Origin: Clostridia bacterium
GTDB taxonomy: Bacteria > Bacillota > Clostridia > Oscillospirales > Butyricicoccaceae
Length of the DNA stretch: 6,971 nt
Reading direction: 5' to 3'
Assembly (NCBI GenBank): GCA_017552495.1
Contig: JAFZPW010000163.1
Coordinates: 1-6,971 of the forward strand
The position numbers were made by a program, and so were the translations under genes. Every line of letters begins with the position of its first letter. Position 1 is the stretch's first letter. Shown here piece by piece: positions 1 to 5,718 of the stretch. The notes beneath the pieces are model-generated. The model had not been told where the DNA came from and searched no databases. It worked only from the letters and a program-made list of their open reading frames with translations.

Positions 1-802
1 CCTGAACAAGTGCGATCAGGTCGACGACGAGGAACTGCTGGAATTGGTGGAGATGGAAGTCCGCGAGTTGCTGAGCAGCTATGGCTTCCCCGGCGACGAC
101 ACCCCCATCATCCGCGGCTCTGCTTTGAACGCTCTGATTTCCGAGTCCACCGATCCCAACGCTCCCGAGTTCGCTTGCATCAAGGAACTGATGGACGCTG
201 TTGACAGTTGGATTCCCACCCCCGATCGTAAGGCTGATATGCCCTTCCTGATGCCCGTGGAAGACGTCTTCACCATCACTGGCCGCGGCACCGTTGCCAC
301 CGGTCGTGTGGAGCGCGGCGTGCTCAAGATGAGCGACGAAGTCGAGATCGTCGGTTTGATGGACGCTCCTCGCAAGACCGTCGTTACCGGTATCGAAATG
401 TTCCGCAAGCTGCTGGATTACGCTGAGGCCGGCGATAACATCGGCACTCTGCTCCGCGGCATCAACAAGACCGACGTCGAGCGCGGCCAGGTTCTGGCTA
501 AGCCCGGCTCCATCCATCCCCACACCAAGTTTGTCGGCCAGGTCTACGTTCTGTCCAAGGACGAGGGCGGCCGTCATACCCCCTTCTTCAATAACTATCG
601 TCCCCAGTTCTACTTCCGTACCACCGACGTTACCGGCGTCATCAATCTGCCCGAAGGCACCGAGATGTGCATGCCCGGCGACAACGTGGATATGAAGGTC
701 GAACTGATTACCCCCATCGCCATCGAGAAGGGCCTCCGCTTCGCTATCCGCGAGGGCGGCCGTACCGTTGGTTCCGGCGTCGTTATCGAAGTCGGCGAAT
801 AA
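1..802 (+). CDS. tuf: Elongation factor Tu, 3' part (5' end outside window)
   Basis: EF-Tu is the GTPase that delivers aminoacyl-tRNA to the ribosomal A site in the cytoplasm. The frame is open from base 2, giving 266 residues before TAA; the family is about 400 residues long, so roughly the first third is missing, including the P-loop and switch regions. The visible part opens inside the G domain with the guanine-specificity motif NKCD (residues 2-5 of the fragment) and the later SAL motif (39-41). Domain II follows (PVEDVFTITGRGTVATGRVE), then domain III with HTKF, KDEGGRHTPFF and YRPQFYFRTTDVTG, ending in the usual REGGRTVGSGVV. I see no frameshift or odd substitution. A terminator follows at once, so tuf is the last gene of its transcript, which fits the end of a str operon (rpsL-rpsG-fusA-tuf), although the upstream genes are not in view. 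The downstream neighbour is convergent and unrelated. Confidence 0.98.
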   Translation, partial: LNKCDQVDDEELLELVEMEVRELLSSYGFPGDDTPIIRGSALNALISESTDPNAPEFACIKELMDAVDSWIPTPDRKADMPFLMPVEDVFTITGRGTVATGRVERGVLKMSDEVEIVGLMDAPRKTVVTGIEMFRKLLDYAEAGDNIGTLLRGINKTDVERGQVLAKPGSIHPHTKFVGQVYVLSKDEGGRHTPFFNNYRPQFYFRTTDVTGVINLPEGTEMCMPGDNVDMKVELITPIAIEKGLRFAIREGGRTVGSGVVIEVGE

Positions 803-819
803 TCAAAAACCATTGTTTT

Positions 820-853
820 CAGCCCGCAGGAAATGTTCCTGCGGGCTGTTTTT
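820..853 (+). terminator. Rho-independent terminator of tuf
   Basis: A perfect 13-bp stem has arms 820-832 and 836-848 and a 3-base loop (ATG). It is followed directly by five T (849-853). It begins 17 bases after the tuf stop codon and should end the tuf transcript. Confidence 0.95.
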
Positions 854-914
854 GCGCTTTTGGAAAGCGGAGAATTGCTGTCGCCTGCAGATATAAACAG
901 TGCCGCCGAAGCAG

Positions 915-953
915 AAAAAAACGCTGAGCAGACAACCGTTGCACAGCGTTTTT
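915..953 (-). terminator. Rho-independent terminator of the CoA-transferase operon
   Basis: Read on the minus strand, arms CAGCGT (944-949 side) and ACGCTG (921-926 side) pair. An inner GCA/TGC stem lies beyond a single A-A mismatch, and a run of seven T on the minus strand (915-921) follows. The flanking A and T runs could also pair, so it may work in both directions. It lies just past the stop of the minus-strand gene ending at 966, facing the tuf terminator. Confidence 0.8.
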
Positions 954-965
954 ATGATTGCGGCA

Positions 966-1625
966 TTATGCCAGCATGCTTTTCAGATTGAGCGCCACGC
1001 GGAAATTGGCCTCGGTTGCCGCACGGACAGCCGCCACAGTGGTTTCCGGATTGATCTCGGTCATGAGCAGACCCTCAGGCGTCACCCGAAAGACGCACAT
1101 CTCGGTGATGATTTCATGGACGCATTTCACGGCAGTAAGGGGAAGCGTGCATTTTTTCAAAATACGGGGCTTTCCGTTGATGGTGTGCTCCATGGCCAAA
1201 ATCACGTGCTTGGCGCCCACCATCAGATCCATGGCGCCGCCCATGCCGGGCATCTTTTTTCCGGGAATGATCCAGTTGGCCAGTGAGCCCTCTTCATCAA
1301 CCTCCAGACCGCCCAGAATGGTGGCGTCCACATGGCCGCCGCGGATCAGGCCATAGGAGGTGGCGGAGTCAAAATAGCAGCCGCCCGGCGCGGCCACGGC
1401 GGGCGTGCCGCCCGCATCGATGATGTGGACAGGGTCACTGTTTTCTTCAGTGGCGATATCAGATCGCACGATGCCGTTTTCCGCTTGAAGCGTCACATGG
1501 ATGCCCGCAGGCAAAAACAGCGGCACCAGCGTGGGAAGTCCGATGCCCAGATTGACCACGTCGCCGTCCTTGAGTTCTTTTGCGGCGCGGCGGGCGATAA
1601 AGTGCCGGATTTCGGTTTTATCCAT
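966..1625 (-). CDS. atoA: 3-oxoacid/butyrate-acetoacetate family CoA-transferase, subunit B
   Basis: This is the beta (catalytic) subunit of a family I CoA-transferase, which moves CoA between a carboxylic acid (acetate, butyrate, acetoacetate) and an acyl-CoA in the cytoplasm. The 219 residues match the usual 215-220 of AtoA/CtfB. Visible landmarks are NLGIGLPT (residues 25-32), the active-site segment LQAENG with the presumed catalytic Glu49, SYGLIRGGHVD, ILGGLEVDEEG, NWIIPGKKMPGMGGAMDLM, LKKCTLPLT and LLMTEI. The start codon shares one base with the stop of the upstream A subunit (TGATG) and has a good site, GGGAGG, about 9 bases ahead, so the two subunits are probably translationally coupled in equal amounts. 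Oddity: after ENGI the usual small residues (G-x-G in E. coli AtoA and clostridial CtfB) are replaced by VRSDIATEEN, and the Ser before the Glu is Ala. The acyl substrate cannot be read from sequence; ctfB is an equally fair name. Confidence 0.9.
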   Translation of the reverse strand: MDKTEIRHFIARRAAKELKDGDVVNLGIGLPTLVPLFLPAGIHVTLQAENGIVRSDIATEENSDPVHIIDAGGTPAVAAPGGCYFDSATSYGLIRGGHVDATILGGLEVDEEGSLANWIIPGKKMPGMGGAMDLMVGAKHVILAMEHTINGKPRILKKCTLPLTAVKCVHEIITEMCVFRVTPEGLLMTEINPETTVAAVRAATEANFRVALNLKSMLA

Positions 1626-2314
1626 CAGTATTTTCCTCCCTCGACAACATAATCCACCAAAATGCCTGGCGTACGCACGTCCTCCGGGGGGATCACACCC
1701 TCGTCCACCACTTCTTCGGCCTCGGCGATCACCAGATCGGCGGCGGTGGCCATGGCGATGTTAAAGTTGCTGGTGGTACCTTTATACCAGACGTTGCCCG
1801 CCCGGTCGATTTTGGCCCCGGCAATCACGGCAATATCTGCCCGCAGGGGCTGCATCACCAAATAGGCTTTGCCGTTAAACCATCGCTTTTCCATGCAAAA
1901 GGGGTTATCCTCGACTACGGTGCCCACGCCGGTGGGAGTCAGCAGACCGCCCAAGCCTGCGCCGCCGCAGCGGATCATTTCTACAAACGAGCCCATGGGC
2001 AGCAGCGTTACCTTCAGGGTACCGTCAATCATCGATTGGGTACCCACCTCTGGATTCATTCCCACATGCGAGGCGATGAGATACCGAACCTGATGCTTGT
2101 GGATCAGCTTGGCGGTGCCGTACCATTCCTCGCCCAACGGACCGCCCGTGCGGCCGCCGTCGTTGCAGATCATCACCAGATCCCGCACGTCGGTTTTGGA
2201 GAGCGCGTCGATAAAACGATGGGGCGCGCCGCAGCCCATAAAGCCGCCGAACATCACGGTGGCCCCGCTGGGAATGTGTCTGACGGCTTCTTCCATGGTT
2301 ATGAATTTCGGCAT
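1625..2314 (-). CDS. atoD: 3-oxoacid/butyrate-acetoacetate family CoA-transferase, subunit A
   Basis: This is the alpha subunit partner of the B subunit just downstream; together they form the cytoplasmic heteromeric CoA-transferase used in acetoacetate, butyrate or related acid metabolism. The ATG at 2314 gives 229 residues, close to AtoD/CtfA (about 217-220). Landmarks are the CoA-binding glycine motif GGFMGCGAP (residues 23-31), VRDLVMICND, YLIASHVGMNPE, IRCGGAGLGGLLTPTGVGTVVE, PLRADIAVI and TPGILVDYVV near the C-terminus. I chose the ATG at 2314 because AAAGGAAG (2325-2332) lies 10 bases ahead and the family starts here. The frame continues open to a TTG at 2383, but that stretch lies in a hairpin-rich leader and does not resemble the family. 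It ends in a TGATG overlap with subunit B. The pair is likely transcribed from the promoter at 2401-2429. Lysine or amino acid fermentation (butyryl-CoA:acetoacetate exchange) is one possible role, but no neighbouring pathway genes support a choice. Confidence 0.9.
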   Translation of the reverse strand: MPKFITMEEAVRHIPSGATVMFGGFMGCGAPHRFIDALSKTDVRDLVMICNDGGRTGGPLGEEWYGTAKLIHKHQVRYLIASHVGMNPEVGTQSMIDGTLKVTLLPMGSFVEMIRCGGAGLGGLLTPTGVGTVVEDNPFCMEKRWFNGKAYLVMQPLRADIAVIAGAKIDRAGNVWYKGTTSNFNIAMATAADLVIAEAEEVVDEGVIPPEDVRTPGILVDYVVEGGKY

Positions 2315-2339
2315 AAATCGGTTACTTCCTTTTCCCGTT

Positions 2340-2387
2340 CGTTTTGCAGCGGGCAGCGTAAGCCCGCAAAACGGCTTTTGCAAGCCG
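2340..2387 (-). promoter_or_regulatory. Structured leader of the CoA-transferase operon (two hairpins)
   Basis: In the minus-strand leader between the promoter and atoD two stem-loops are visible. The first pairs CGGCTT with AAGCCG (2372-2387, 4-base loop) and is followed by TTTT, like a weak terminator. The second pairs CGTTTTGC with GCAAAACG (2340-2347 with 2366-2373), plus an inner GGGC/GCCC, around a 7-base loop. The two share bases 2372-2373, so they may exclude each other in part. Function as an attenuator or as an mRNA-stabilising 5' structure is inference. Confidence 0.4.
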
Positions 2388-2400
2388 CCCTCTCATAATC

Positions 2401-2429
2401 ATGATACAGAGCAAAATACGTTTTGTCAA
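2401..2429 (-). promoter_or_regulatory. Sigma-A-type promoter of the CoA-transferase operon
   Basis: On the minus strand a perfect -35 TTGACA (2424-2429) is separated by 17 bases from TATCAT (2401-2406). The predicted start near 2394 leaves a leader of about 80 bases before atoD. Just upstream of the -35 box lies AATTG-TTA-CAATT (2434-2446), a possible operator or part of an A/T-rich UP region. Confidence 0.85.
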
Positions 2430-2556
2430 CGGCAATTGTTACAATTTTCACAAGAAAAAATGCGCTTTCTATGTTATTTTTTTGCCGGATATGCTTCCGG
2501 CGACGCCAGAACAGGGCAAAGGCTGTGGCAAAAGACGGCGAAGGCTTGCTTTTCCC

Positions 2557-2585
2557 TTGTTTTTTGGGAGGGTTGCCTGTATAAT
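2557..2585 (+). promoter_or_regulatory. Probable promoter of trmB
   Basis: A perfect TATAAT (2580-2585) lies 36 bases before the trmB start. The best -35 at 17-base spacing is TTGTTT (2557-2562), which matches consensus in only three positions, so moderate strength is expected. The 306-base divergent gap to atoD thus holds two back-to-back promoters about 150 bases apart. The stretch between them (2447-2556) has one small hairpin (2484-2501) and no gene I can support. Confidence 0.65.
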
Positions 2586-2620
2586 AGAATTATCAAAGTG
2601 GAGGAGTGGAACGATCGTTT

Positions 2621-3334
2621 ATGCGGATGCGGAAAAAGAAAAATCTGGACGCCAGAATGGAGGCTTGCGCGCCCTGGCTGGTGACCGGACCAGAAATGCT
2701 GCGCGGCGCGTGGCGCGCACGCTTTGGCGTAGAGGAAAAGACCCCGTTGGAGTTGGAAATCGGCTGCGGAAAGGGCAGCTTTATTACCGAAATGGCAAGG
2801 CAGAATCCCCAACGCTGTTTTGTGGCCGTGGAGCGGGTGGAAAGTGTATTGCTCATGGCCCTGGAAAAGGCAAAGGAGGCCGGTCTGCAAAATGTTTTGT
2901 TTTTGTCGGCTGACGCCGCGCTTTTGGGGGAGATTTTCGATACCGGCGAGGTGGATCGTATTTATCTCAATTTTTCCGATCCGTGGCCGCCCAAGCGGCA
3001 GCACAAGCGCCGCCTGACCCATCCGCTGTTTCTGGCGGTGTATCAAAGCGTTTTGCAGGAGGGTGGAGAGATCTGCTTCAAAACCGACAACAAGGGCCTG
3101 TTTGAAGATTCCATCTGCTATTTCAGTCAGTTTGGCTATGGCCTGTTCGACGTGACCTTTGATCTGCACCGTACCGATACCCCTAACGTGATGACAGAAT
3201 ACGAGCGCAATTTTTCGGAACAGGGCTTTCCCATCTATCGGCTGGTGGCGCGGCGTATGTTCCCGGACACAAAAAGAACCGACGTGCGGGGAAGCGAGGG
3301 CTTTCCGGCAAAAAAACCTGCGGCGAAGGAATAA
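2621..3334 (+). CDS. trmB: tRNA (guanine(46)-N7)-methyltransferase
   Basis: TrmB methylates N7 of G46 in the variable loop of tRNAs using S-adenosylmethionine. The 237 residues show the Rossmann-type SAM site ELEIGCGKGSF (44-54), the acidic residue closing the second strand in AVERVE (69-74), NFSDPWPPKRQHKRRL (107-122), which is the signature substrate/catalytic segment of the family, FKTDN, and the C-terminal TEYE motif (182-185). The last 20 or so residues are a basic, Lys/Ala/Pro-rich tail beyond the fold. Start choice: the ATG at 2621 gives MRMRKKK, the normal TrmB N-terminus, but its ribosome site (GGAGGAG, 2600-2606) is 14 bases away, rather far. A GTG at 2606 lies in that site itself, and a second ATG sits at 2627. 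In-frame stops at 2582 and 2585 exclude longer forms. It is a single-gene unit with its own promoter and terminator, divergent from atoD. Confidence 0.96.
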   Translation: MRMRKKKNLDARMEACAPWLVTGPEMLRGAWRARFGVEEKTPLELEIGCGKGSFITEMARQNPQRCFVAVERVESVLLMALEKAKEAGLQNVLFLSADAALLGEIFDTGEVDRIYLNFSDPWPPKRQHKRRLTHPLFLAVYQSVLQEGGEICFKTDNKGLFEDSICYFSQFGYGLFDVTFDLHRTDTPNVMTEYERNFSEQGFPIYRLVARRMFPDTKRTDVRGSEGFPAKKPAAKE

Positions 3335-3367
3335 TGGAAGGACTTGATCATATAATAATAGAAAAAG

Positions 3368-3410
3368 AGGCAGCTTTTTCCGGTGCTTCCGTATGGTGGA
3401 AAAGCTGTCT
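3368..3410 (+). other. Long hairpin downstream of trmB
   Basis: Bases 3368-3381 pair with 3398-3410 (core CAGCTTTT...AAAAGCTG, one bulged T, one G-T wobble) around a 16-base loop. No T-run follows on the plus strand. On the minus strand it is followed by CTTTTTC, so it has a terminator shape in the direction where no gene is present. With the next hairpin it forms a tandem structure at the trmB 3' end, perhaps protecting the mRNA or belonging to a small RNA. Confidence 0.5.
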
Positions 3411-3411
3411 G

Positions 3412-3437
3412 GCGCGGCAAAACTGCCGCGCTTTTTT
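3412..3437 (+). terminator. Rho-independent terminator after trmB
   Basis: A perfect 8-bp GC-rich stem (GCGCGGCA at 3412-3419 with TGCCGCGC at 3424-3431) with loop AAAC is followed by six T (3432-3437). It lies 78 bases after the trmB stop. Confidence 0.92.
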
Positions 3438-3657
3438 CTTCTAAAAGTTGGAAGAGAAAAGCGTAAAAAGCGACTGTTTTCAAGGGAAAACCGGAGAAAA
3501 CAAGAGAAAAAGGATGGGAGATAGTTCCAAATTTTGAGTTGTGCATTGTGCCGAAATTGAATGATTTCATAGGGAATATTAAATAAAATTTAGCGATGGA
3601 ATTTGGCAATAATAACAGAAAATCAAAATTCCACCGGGTGCTATGGAATGGTTTGCC
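3438..3657. other. AT-rich intergenic stretch without a gene
   Basis: No supportable coding region is seen between the trmB terminator and the hydrolase promoter. The first half is purine-rich on the plus strand, with three copies of GAGAAAA (3454, 3494, 3504) and a small hairpin GTTTTC-AAGG-GAAAAC (3476-3491). The second half is AT-rich and holds the inverted repeat listed separately. I recognise no riboswitch class. An open minus-strand frame here runs through the terminator into antisense trmB and is not credible. Confidence 0.6.
3597..3633. repeat. 8-bp inverted repeat upstream of the hydrolase promoter
   Basis: TGGAATTT (3597-3604) and AAATTCCA (3626-3633) are perfect inverted copies separated by 21 bases, ending 24 bases before the -35 box at 3658. 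This could be a regulator site or a chance pairing in AT-rich DNA. Confidence 0.4.
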
Positions 3658-3685
3658 TTGACAATTCCCGATTTTGTGATATGAT
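3658..3685 (+). promoter_or_regulatory. Promoter of the secreted cell wall hydrolase gene
   Basis: A perfect -35 TTGACA (3658-3663), a 16-base spacer and TATGAT (3680-3685) form a good sigma-A-type promoter 74 bases before the TTG start. Confidence 0.8.
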
Positions 3686-3692
3686 GAAATCC

Positions 3693-3710
3693 GTTACAAT
3701 TCAGTTACAA
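3693..3710 (+). promoter_or_regulatory. Tandem GTTACAA boxes at the transcription start region
   Basis: GTTACAA occurs at 3693-3699 and again at 3704-3710, an 11-base (one helical turn) period, just downstream of the -10 box. A looser AGTAACAA lies at 3723-3730. Direct repeats of about six bases with a five-base spacer are typical of PhoB/OmpR-family response regulator sites (e.g. Bacillus PhoP, TTAACA-like). Binding here would block the promoter. The regulator is unknown. Confidence 0.35.
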
Positions 3711-3759
3711 GAAAAACGAAATAGTAACAATCTCCCGCAACAGTAAGGATGTGAATTCA

Positions 3760-4821
3760 TTGAAACGCAAGAAACAGTATCAACGGCTTCTGGCCATCGT
3801 GCTGTGTACCGTTATGACGGTGGCGCCGATAACCGCGCTGGCCGGGTCGCCGCTGAACGACTCTGACGAAGTCTCCATGCCGGTGTTTGCCACCCTTTCC
3901 GGCGGAGAAACCGCCGTGCCCGGGGCGGGCGGCGAGGAAGAGGAGATCGTGCTCACCGAAGACAACGGGGAGGAACTGGAGGAGGAACCGGGGGAGGGGC
4001 AGAGCGAGTCGGAGGATGGGGAAGCGCCCATACCCGCCGAGGAACCGCAGCAGGTTTTTGTTGCTGCCGACCCAAACGCCGTTACCATCGTATATAACGG
4101 CGCACAGTTGGAACTGGAGACCTATGCCCGCACCATCGATGGCGTGACCTATGTTCCGCTGCGCGGCTTCTTTGAAGCCTTGGGCTGCACGGTGGGGTGG
4201 AACGCCGCCAAAAAGGCGATCACCGTGACTCTCGGCAGCGAATTGAACGCGGACTTCCAGGTTGGCAGTCAACTGGTGAACGCAAACGGACGCAGTTTTT
4301 ATATGGATCAGCCCTGCCGCACCGTGGCAGACAGTGCCATGATCCCGCTTCGCGCTGCCGCCAGGATCTTTACCTGTGAAGTGATGTGGGACGCCGCTTC
4401 CCGCACAGTCACCCTTACCGGCGGCGCCGTGCTGGAATCCGGCGAGACCTTCTACGATGCCGATGAACTGCTTTGGCTTACTCGCATCGTGTATCATGAG
4501 GCGGGCAATCAGAAACTGGACGGCAAGGTTGCCGTGGCCAACGTGGTGCTCAACCGCAAGGCCAGCGATCTGTTTCCCAACACGGTATATGATGTGATTT
4601 ACGATACGCACAGCGGCGTTCAGTTCATCACCAAGTCCGATAAAAGCATTTTCCGCACCCCCACCGCCGAATGCGAACTGGCGGCCAAGCTGGCCATCGA
4701 GGGTTATATTACCGCCCCCAACTGCCTGTTTTTCGCCACCAGACGCGCCCATCAGTATTGCTGGGCCTCCCGGCATCGGCAGGTCTACGCCGTCATCGGC
4801 GACCATGTATTTTATCTTTGA
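3760..4821 (+). CDS. Secreted cell wall hydrolase: stalk domain plus SleB-type (Hydrolase_2) domain
   Basis: This is a predicted exported peptidoglycan-cleaving enzyme of the SleB/CwlJ hydrolase family (SleB is a lytic transglycosylase in spore germination); whether this one acts in spores or in growing cells is not shown. Starting at TTG 3760 it has 353 residues: a signal peptide (MKRKK, hydrophobic core, likely cut after about residue 28 at ALA-G), a very Glu-rich low-complexity linker (about 57-97), a copper-amine-oxidase-N-like 'stalk' domain with two repeats (about 108-221; VTYVPLRGFFEALGCTVGW and SAMIPLRAAARIFTCEVMW), and the catalytic domain (about 232-353). The catalytic domain has IVYHEAGNQ (presumed catalytic Glu247), VAVANVVLNRK, FPNTVYDVIY and the C-terminal IGDHVFYL. 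Start: AAGGATGTGA (3745-3754) matches the ideal Shine-Dalgarno sequence at nine of ten bases and sits 5 bases before the TTG. The in-frame GTG at 3751 lies inside it, so the TTG, giving MKRK, is preferred. It is a single-gene unit with its own promoter and terminator. Confidence 0.9.
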   Translation: MKRKKQYQRLLAIVLCTVMTVAPITALAGSPLNDSDEVSMPVFATLSGGETAVPGAGGEEEEIVLTEDNGEELEEEPGEGQSESEDGEAPIPAEEPQQVFVAADPNAVTIVYNGAQLELETYARTIDGVTYVPLRGFFEALGCTVGWNAAKKAITVTLGSELNADFQVGSQLVNANGRSFYMDQPCRTVADSAMIPLRAAARIFTCEVMWDAASRTVTLTGGAVLESGETFYDADELLWLTRIVYHEAGNQKLDGKVAVANVVLNRKASDLFPNTVYDVIYDTHSGVQFITKSDKSIFRTPTAECELAAKLAIEGYITAPNCLFFATRRAHQYCWASRHRQVYAVIGDHVFYL

Positions 4822-4830
4822 TCTTTGGCA

Positions 4831-4862
4831 AAAGCGTCCCCGCAGCCGCGGGGGCGTTTTTT
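4831..4862 (+). terminator. Rho-independent terminator of the hydrolase gene
   Basis: A 9-bp stem (CGTCCCCGC, 4835-4843, with GCGGGGGCG, 4848-4856; one T-G wobble) with loop AGCC is followed by six T (4857-4862). It begins 10 bases after the stop codon. The next promoter starts only 7 bases later. Confidence 0.95.
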
Positions 4863-4868
4863 GTTTGC

Positions 4869-4897
4869 TTGACAGCCGCCCCCGGGTTTGCTAAACT
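4869..4897 (+). promoter_or_regulatory. Promoter of the tcdA operon
   Basis: A perfect TTGACA (4869-4874), a 17-base spacer and TAAACT (4892-4897) lie directly behind the upstream terminator and 35 bases before the tcdA start. Confidence 0.8.
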
Positions 4898-4931
4898 GAA
4901 TCGTGACCATTTTTGAAAGGAGCGCGAGCAT

Positions 4932-5690
4932 ATGCCGGATCCCTTTGTTCGCACCCGCCTTCTGTTGGGCGACGCCGCCATGGAAAAACTGGCTCGCAGC
5001 CGCGTGGCGATTTTCGGCATCGGCGGGGTGGGAGGACACGCCATGGAGGCGCTGGCCCGCAGCGGCGTGGGCGCGCTGGATTTGATCGACAGTGACACGG
5101 TGGCCCTTTCCAATTTGAACCGCCAGATTATCGCCACCCATCAGACGTTGGGAATGTATAAGGTGGAAGCCGCCCGGAAGCGGCTGGCCGACATCGCGCC
5201 CAGTTGCGATGTGCGTACCTATCCCACCTTTTTCCTGCCGGAAACGGCAGACAACTTTGATTTTACGCAATACGATTATATCATCGACGCCATCGACACC
5301 GTTTCCGGCAAGGTGGAACTCGCGCTTCGGGCAAAAGCGGCGAACACCCCGCTCATCAGCGCCATGGGGGCGGGCAACAAGCTGGATCCTACCGCGTTTC
5401 GTGTGGCCGATATCAGCAAGACCTCGGTTTGTCCGCTGGCGCGGGTTATGCGGCGGGAACTGAAAAAGCGGGGGATCGCCCATCTCAAGGTGGTTTATTC
5501 TCAGGAGGAGGCGCTGAACCCCCTTCCCGTTCCCGCGGAAGAGGAAAGAATGGGTTCCCGGCGCAGCACGCCGGGTTCTACGGCCTTTGTGCCCTCGGTG
5601 GTGGGGATGATTCTTGCCGCCGAGGTGATAAAAGATCTGACGAAAGACTGTTTCCGGCAAGCGGAGCGGGCTTCCGCCGAACATCCGTGA
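4932..5690 (+). CDS. tcdA: tRNA threonylcarbamoyladenosine dehydratase (ThiF/MoeB/E1-like)
   Basis: TcdA uses ATP to cyclise the t6A side chain at position 37 of ANN-decoding tRNAs to the hydantoin form ct6A. The 252 residues (E. coli TcdA, formerly CsdL/YgdL, is 268) form one ThiF-like adenylation domain. Visible are the nucleotide loop GIGGVG (29-34), LIDSDTVALSNLNRQ (51-65) with the acidic residues and the N-x-NR adenylation residues, Lys77, DYIIDAIDT (115-123), the family segments MGAGNKLDPT and SVCPLARVMRRELKKRGI, and VVYSQE. The C-terminal part GSTAFVPSVVGMILAAEVI is a hydrophobic helix that in the E. coli enzyme lies near the membrane-associated surface. The ATG at 4932 has AAAGGAG (4916-4922) 9 bases ahead. 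It is first of a two-gene operon, 28 bases before the TtcA-like gene, whose product is also a predicted anticodon-loop tRNA modifier. No csdA/csdE partners are in view. Confidence 0.93.
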   Translation: MPDPFVRTRLLLGDAAMEKLARSRVAIFGIGGVGGHAMEALARSGVGALDLIDSDTVALSNLNRQIIATHQTLGMYKVEAARKRLADIAPSCDVRTYPTFFLPETADNFDFTQYDYIIDAIDTVSGKVELALRAKAANTPLISAMGAGNKLDPTAFRVADISKTSVCPLARVMRRELKKRGIAHLKVVYSQEEALNPLPVPAEEERMGSRRSTPGSTAFVPSVVGMILAAEVIKDLTKDCFRQAERASAEHP

Positions 5691-5718
5691 GCGAATCGCC
5701 GTCTTGGGAGGAAAAACG

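Noticed and set aside
2315..2383. N-terminal extension of atoD to a TTG at 2383
   Set aside because: The extension does not match the family, lies in the hairpin region and lacks a good ribosome site, while the ATG at 2314 has one.
2322..2396. 24-codon minus-strand leader ORF (ATG at 2396, TAA just before atoD)
   Set aside because: Its ATG lies at or before the predicted transcription start near 2394 and has no ribosome site, so it would need leaderless translation. Its end near atoD may be coincidence. It is worth recalling only if 5' mapping places the start further upstream.
2484..2501. GCCGGA-TCCGGC hairpin in the divergent spacer
   Set aside because: It is a 6-bp stem with no T-run after it on either strand, so not a terminator; nothing links it to a function.
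2474..3169. 231-codon open frame on the minus strand opposite trmB
   Set aside because: It is antisense to a clear TrmB protein and has no ribosome site or family features.
3235..3609. 124-codon minus-strand open frame in the AT-rich spacer
   Set aside because: It crosses two hairpins and the trmB terminator and enters antisense trmB; it is rich in Phe/Ser/Tyr as expected from purine-rich DNA read backwards.
3757..4806. 349-codon open frame on the minus strand opposite the hydrolase gene
   Set aside because: It mirrors the plus-strand gene, has low-complexity Gly/His-rich content, no recognisable family, no promoter, and the plus-strand protein has a clear signal peptide and domains.
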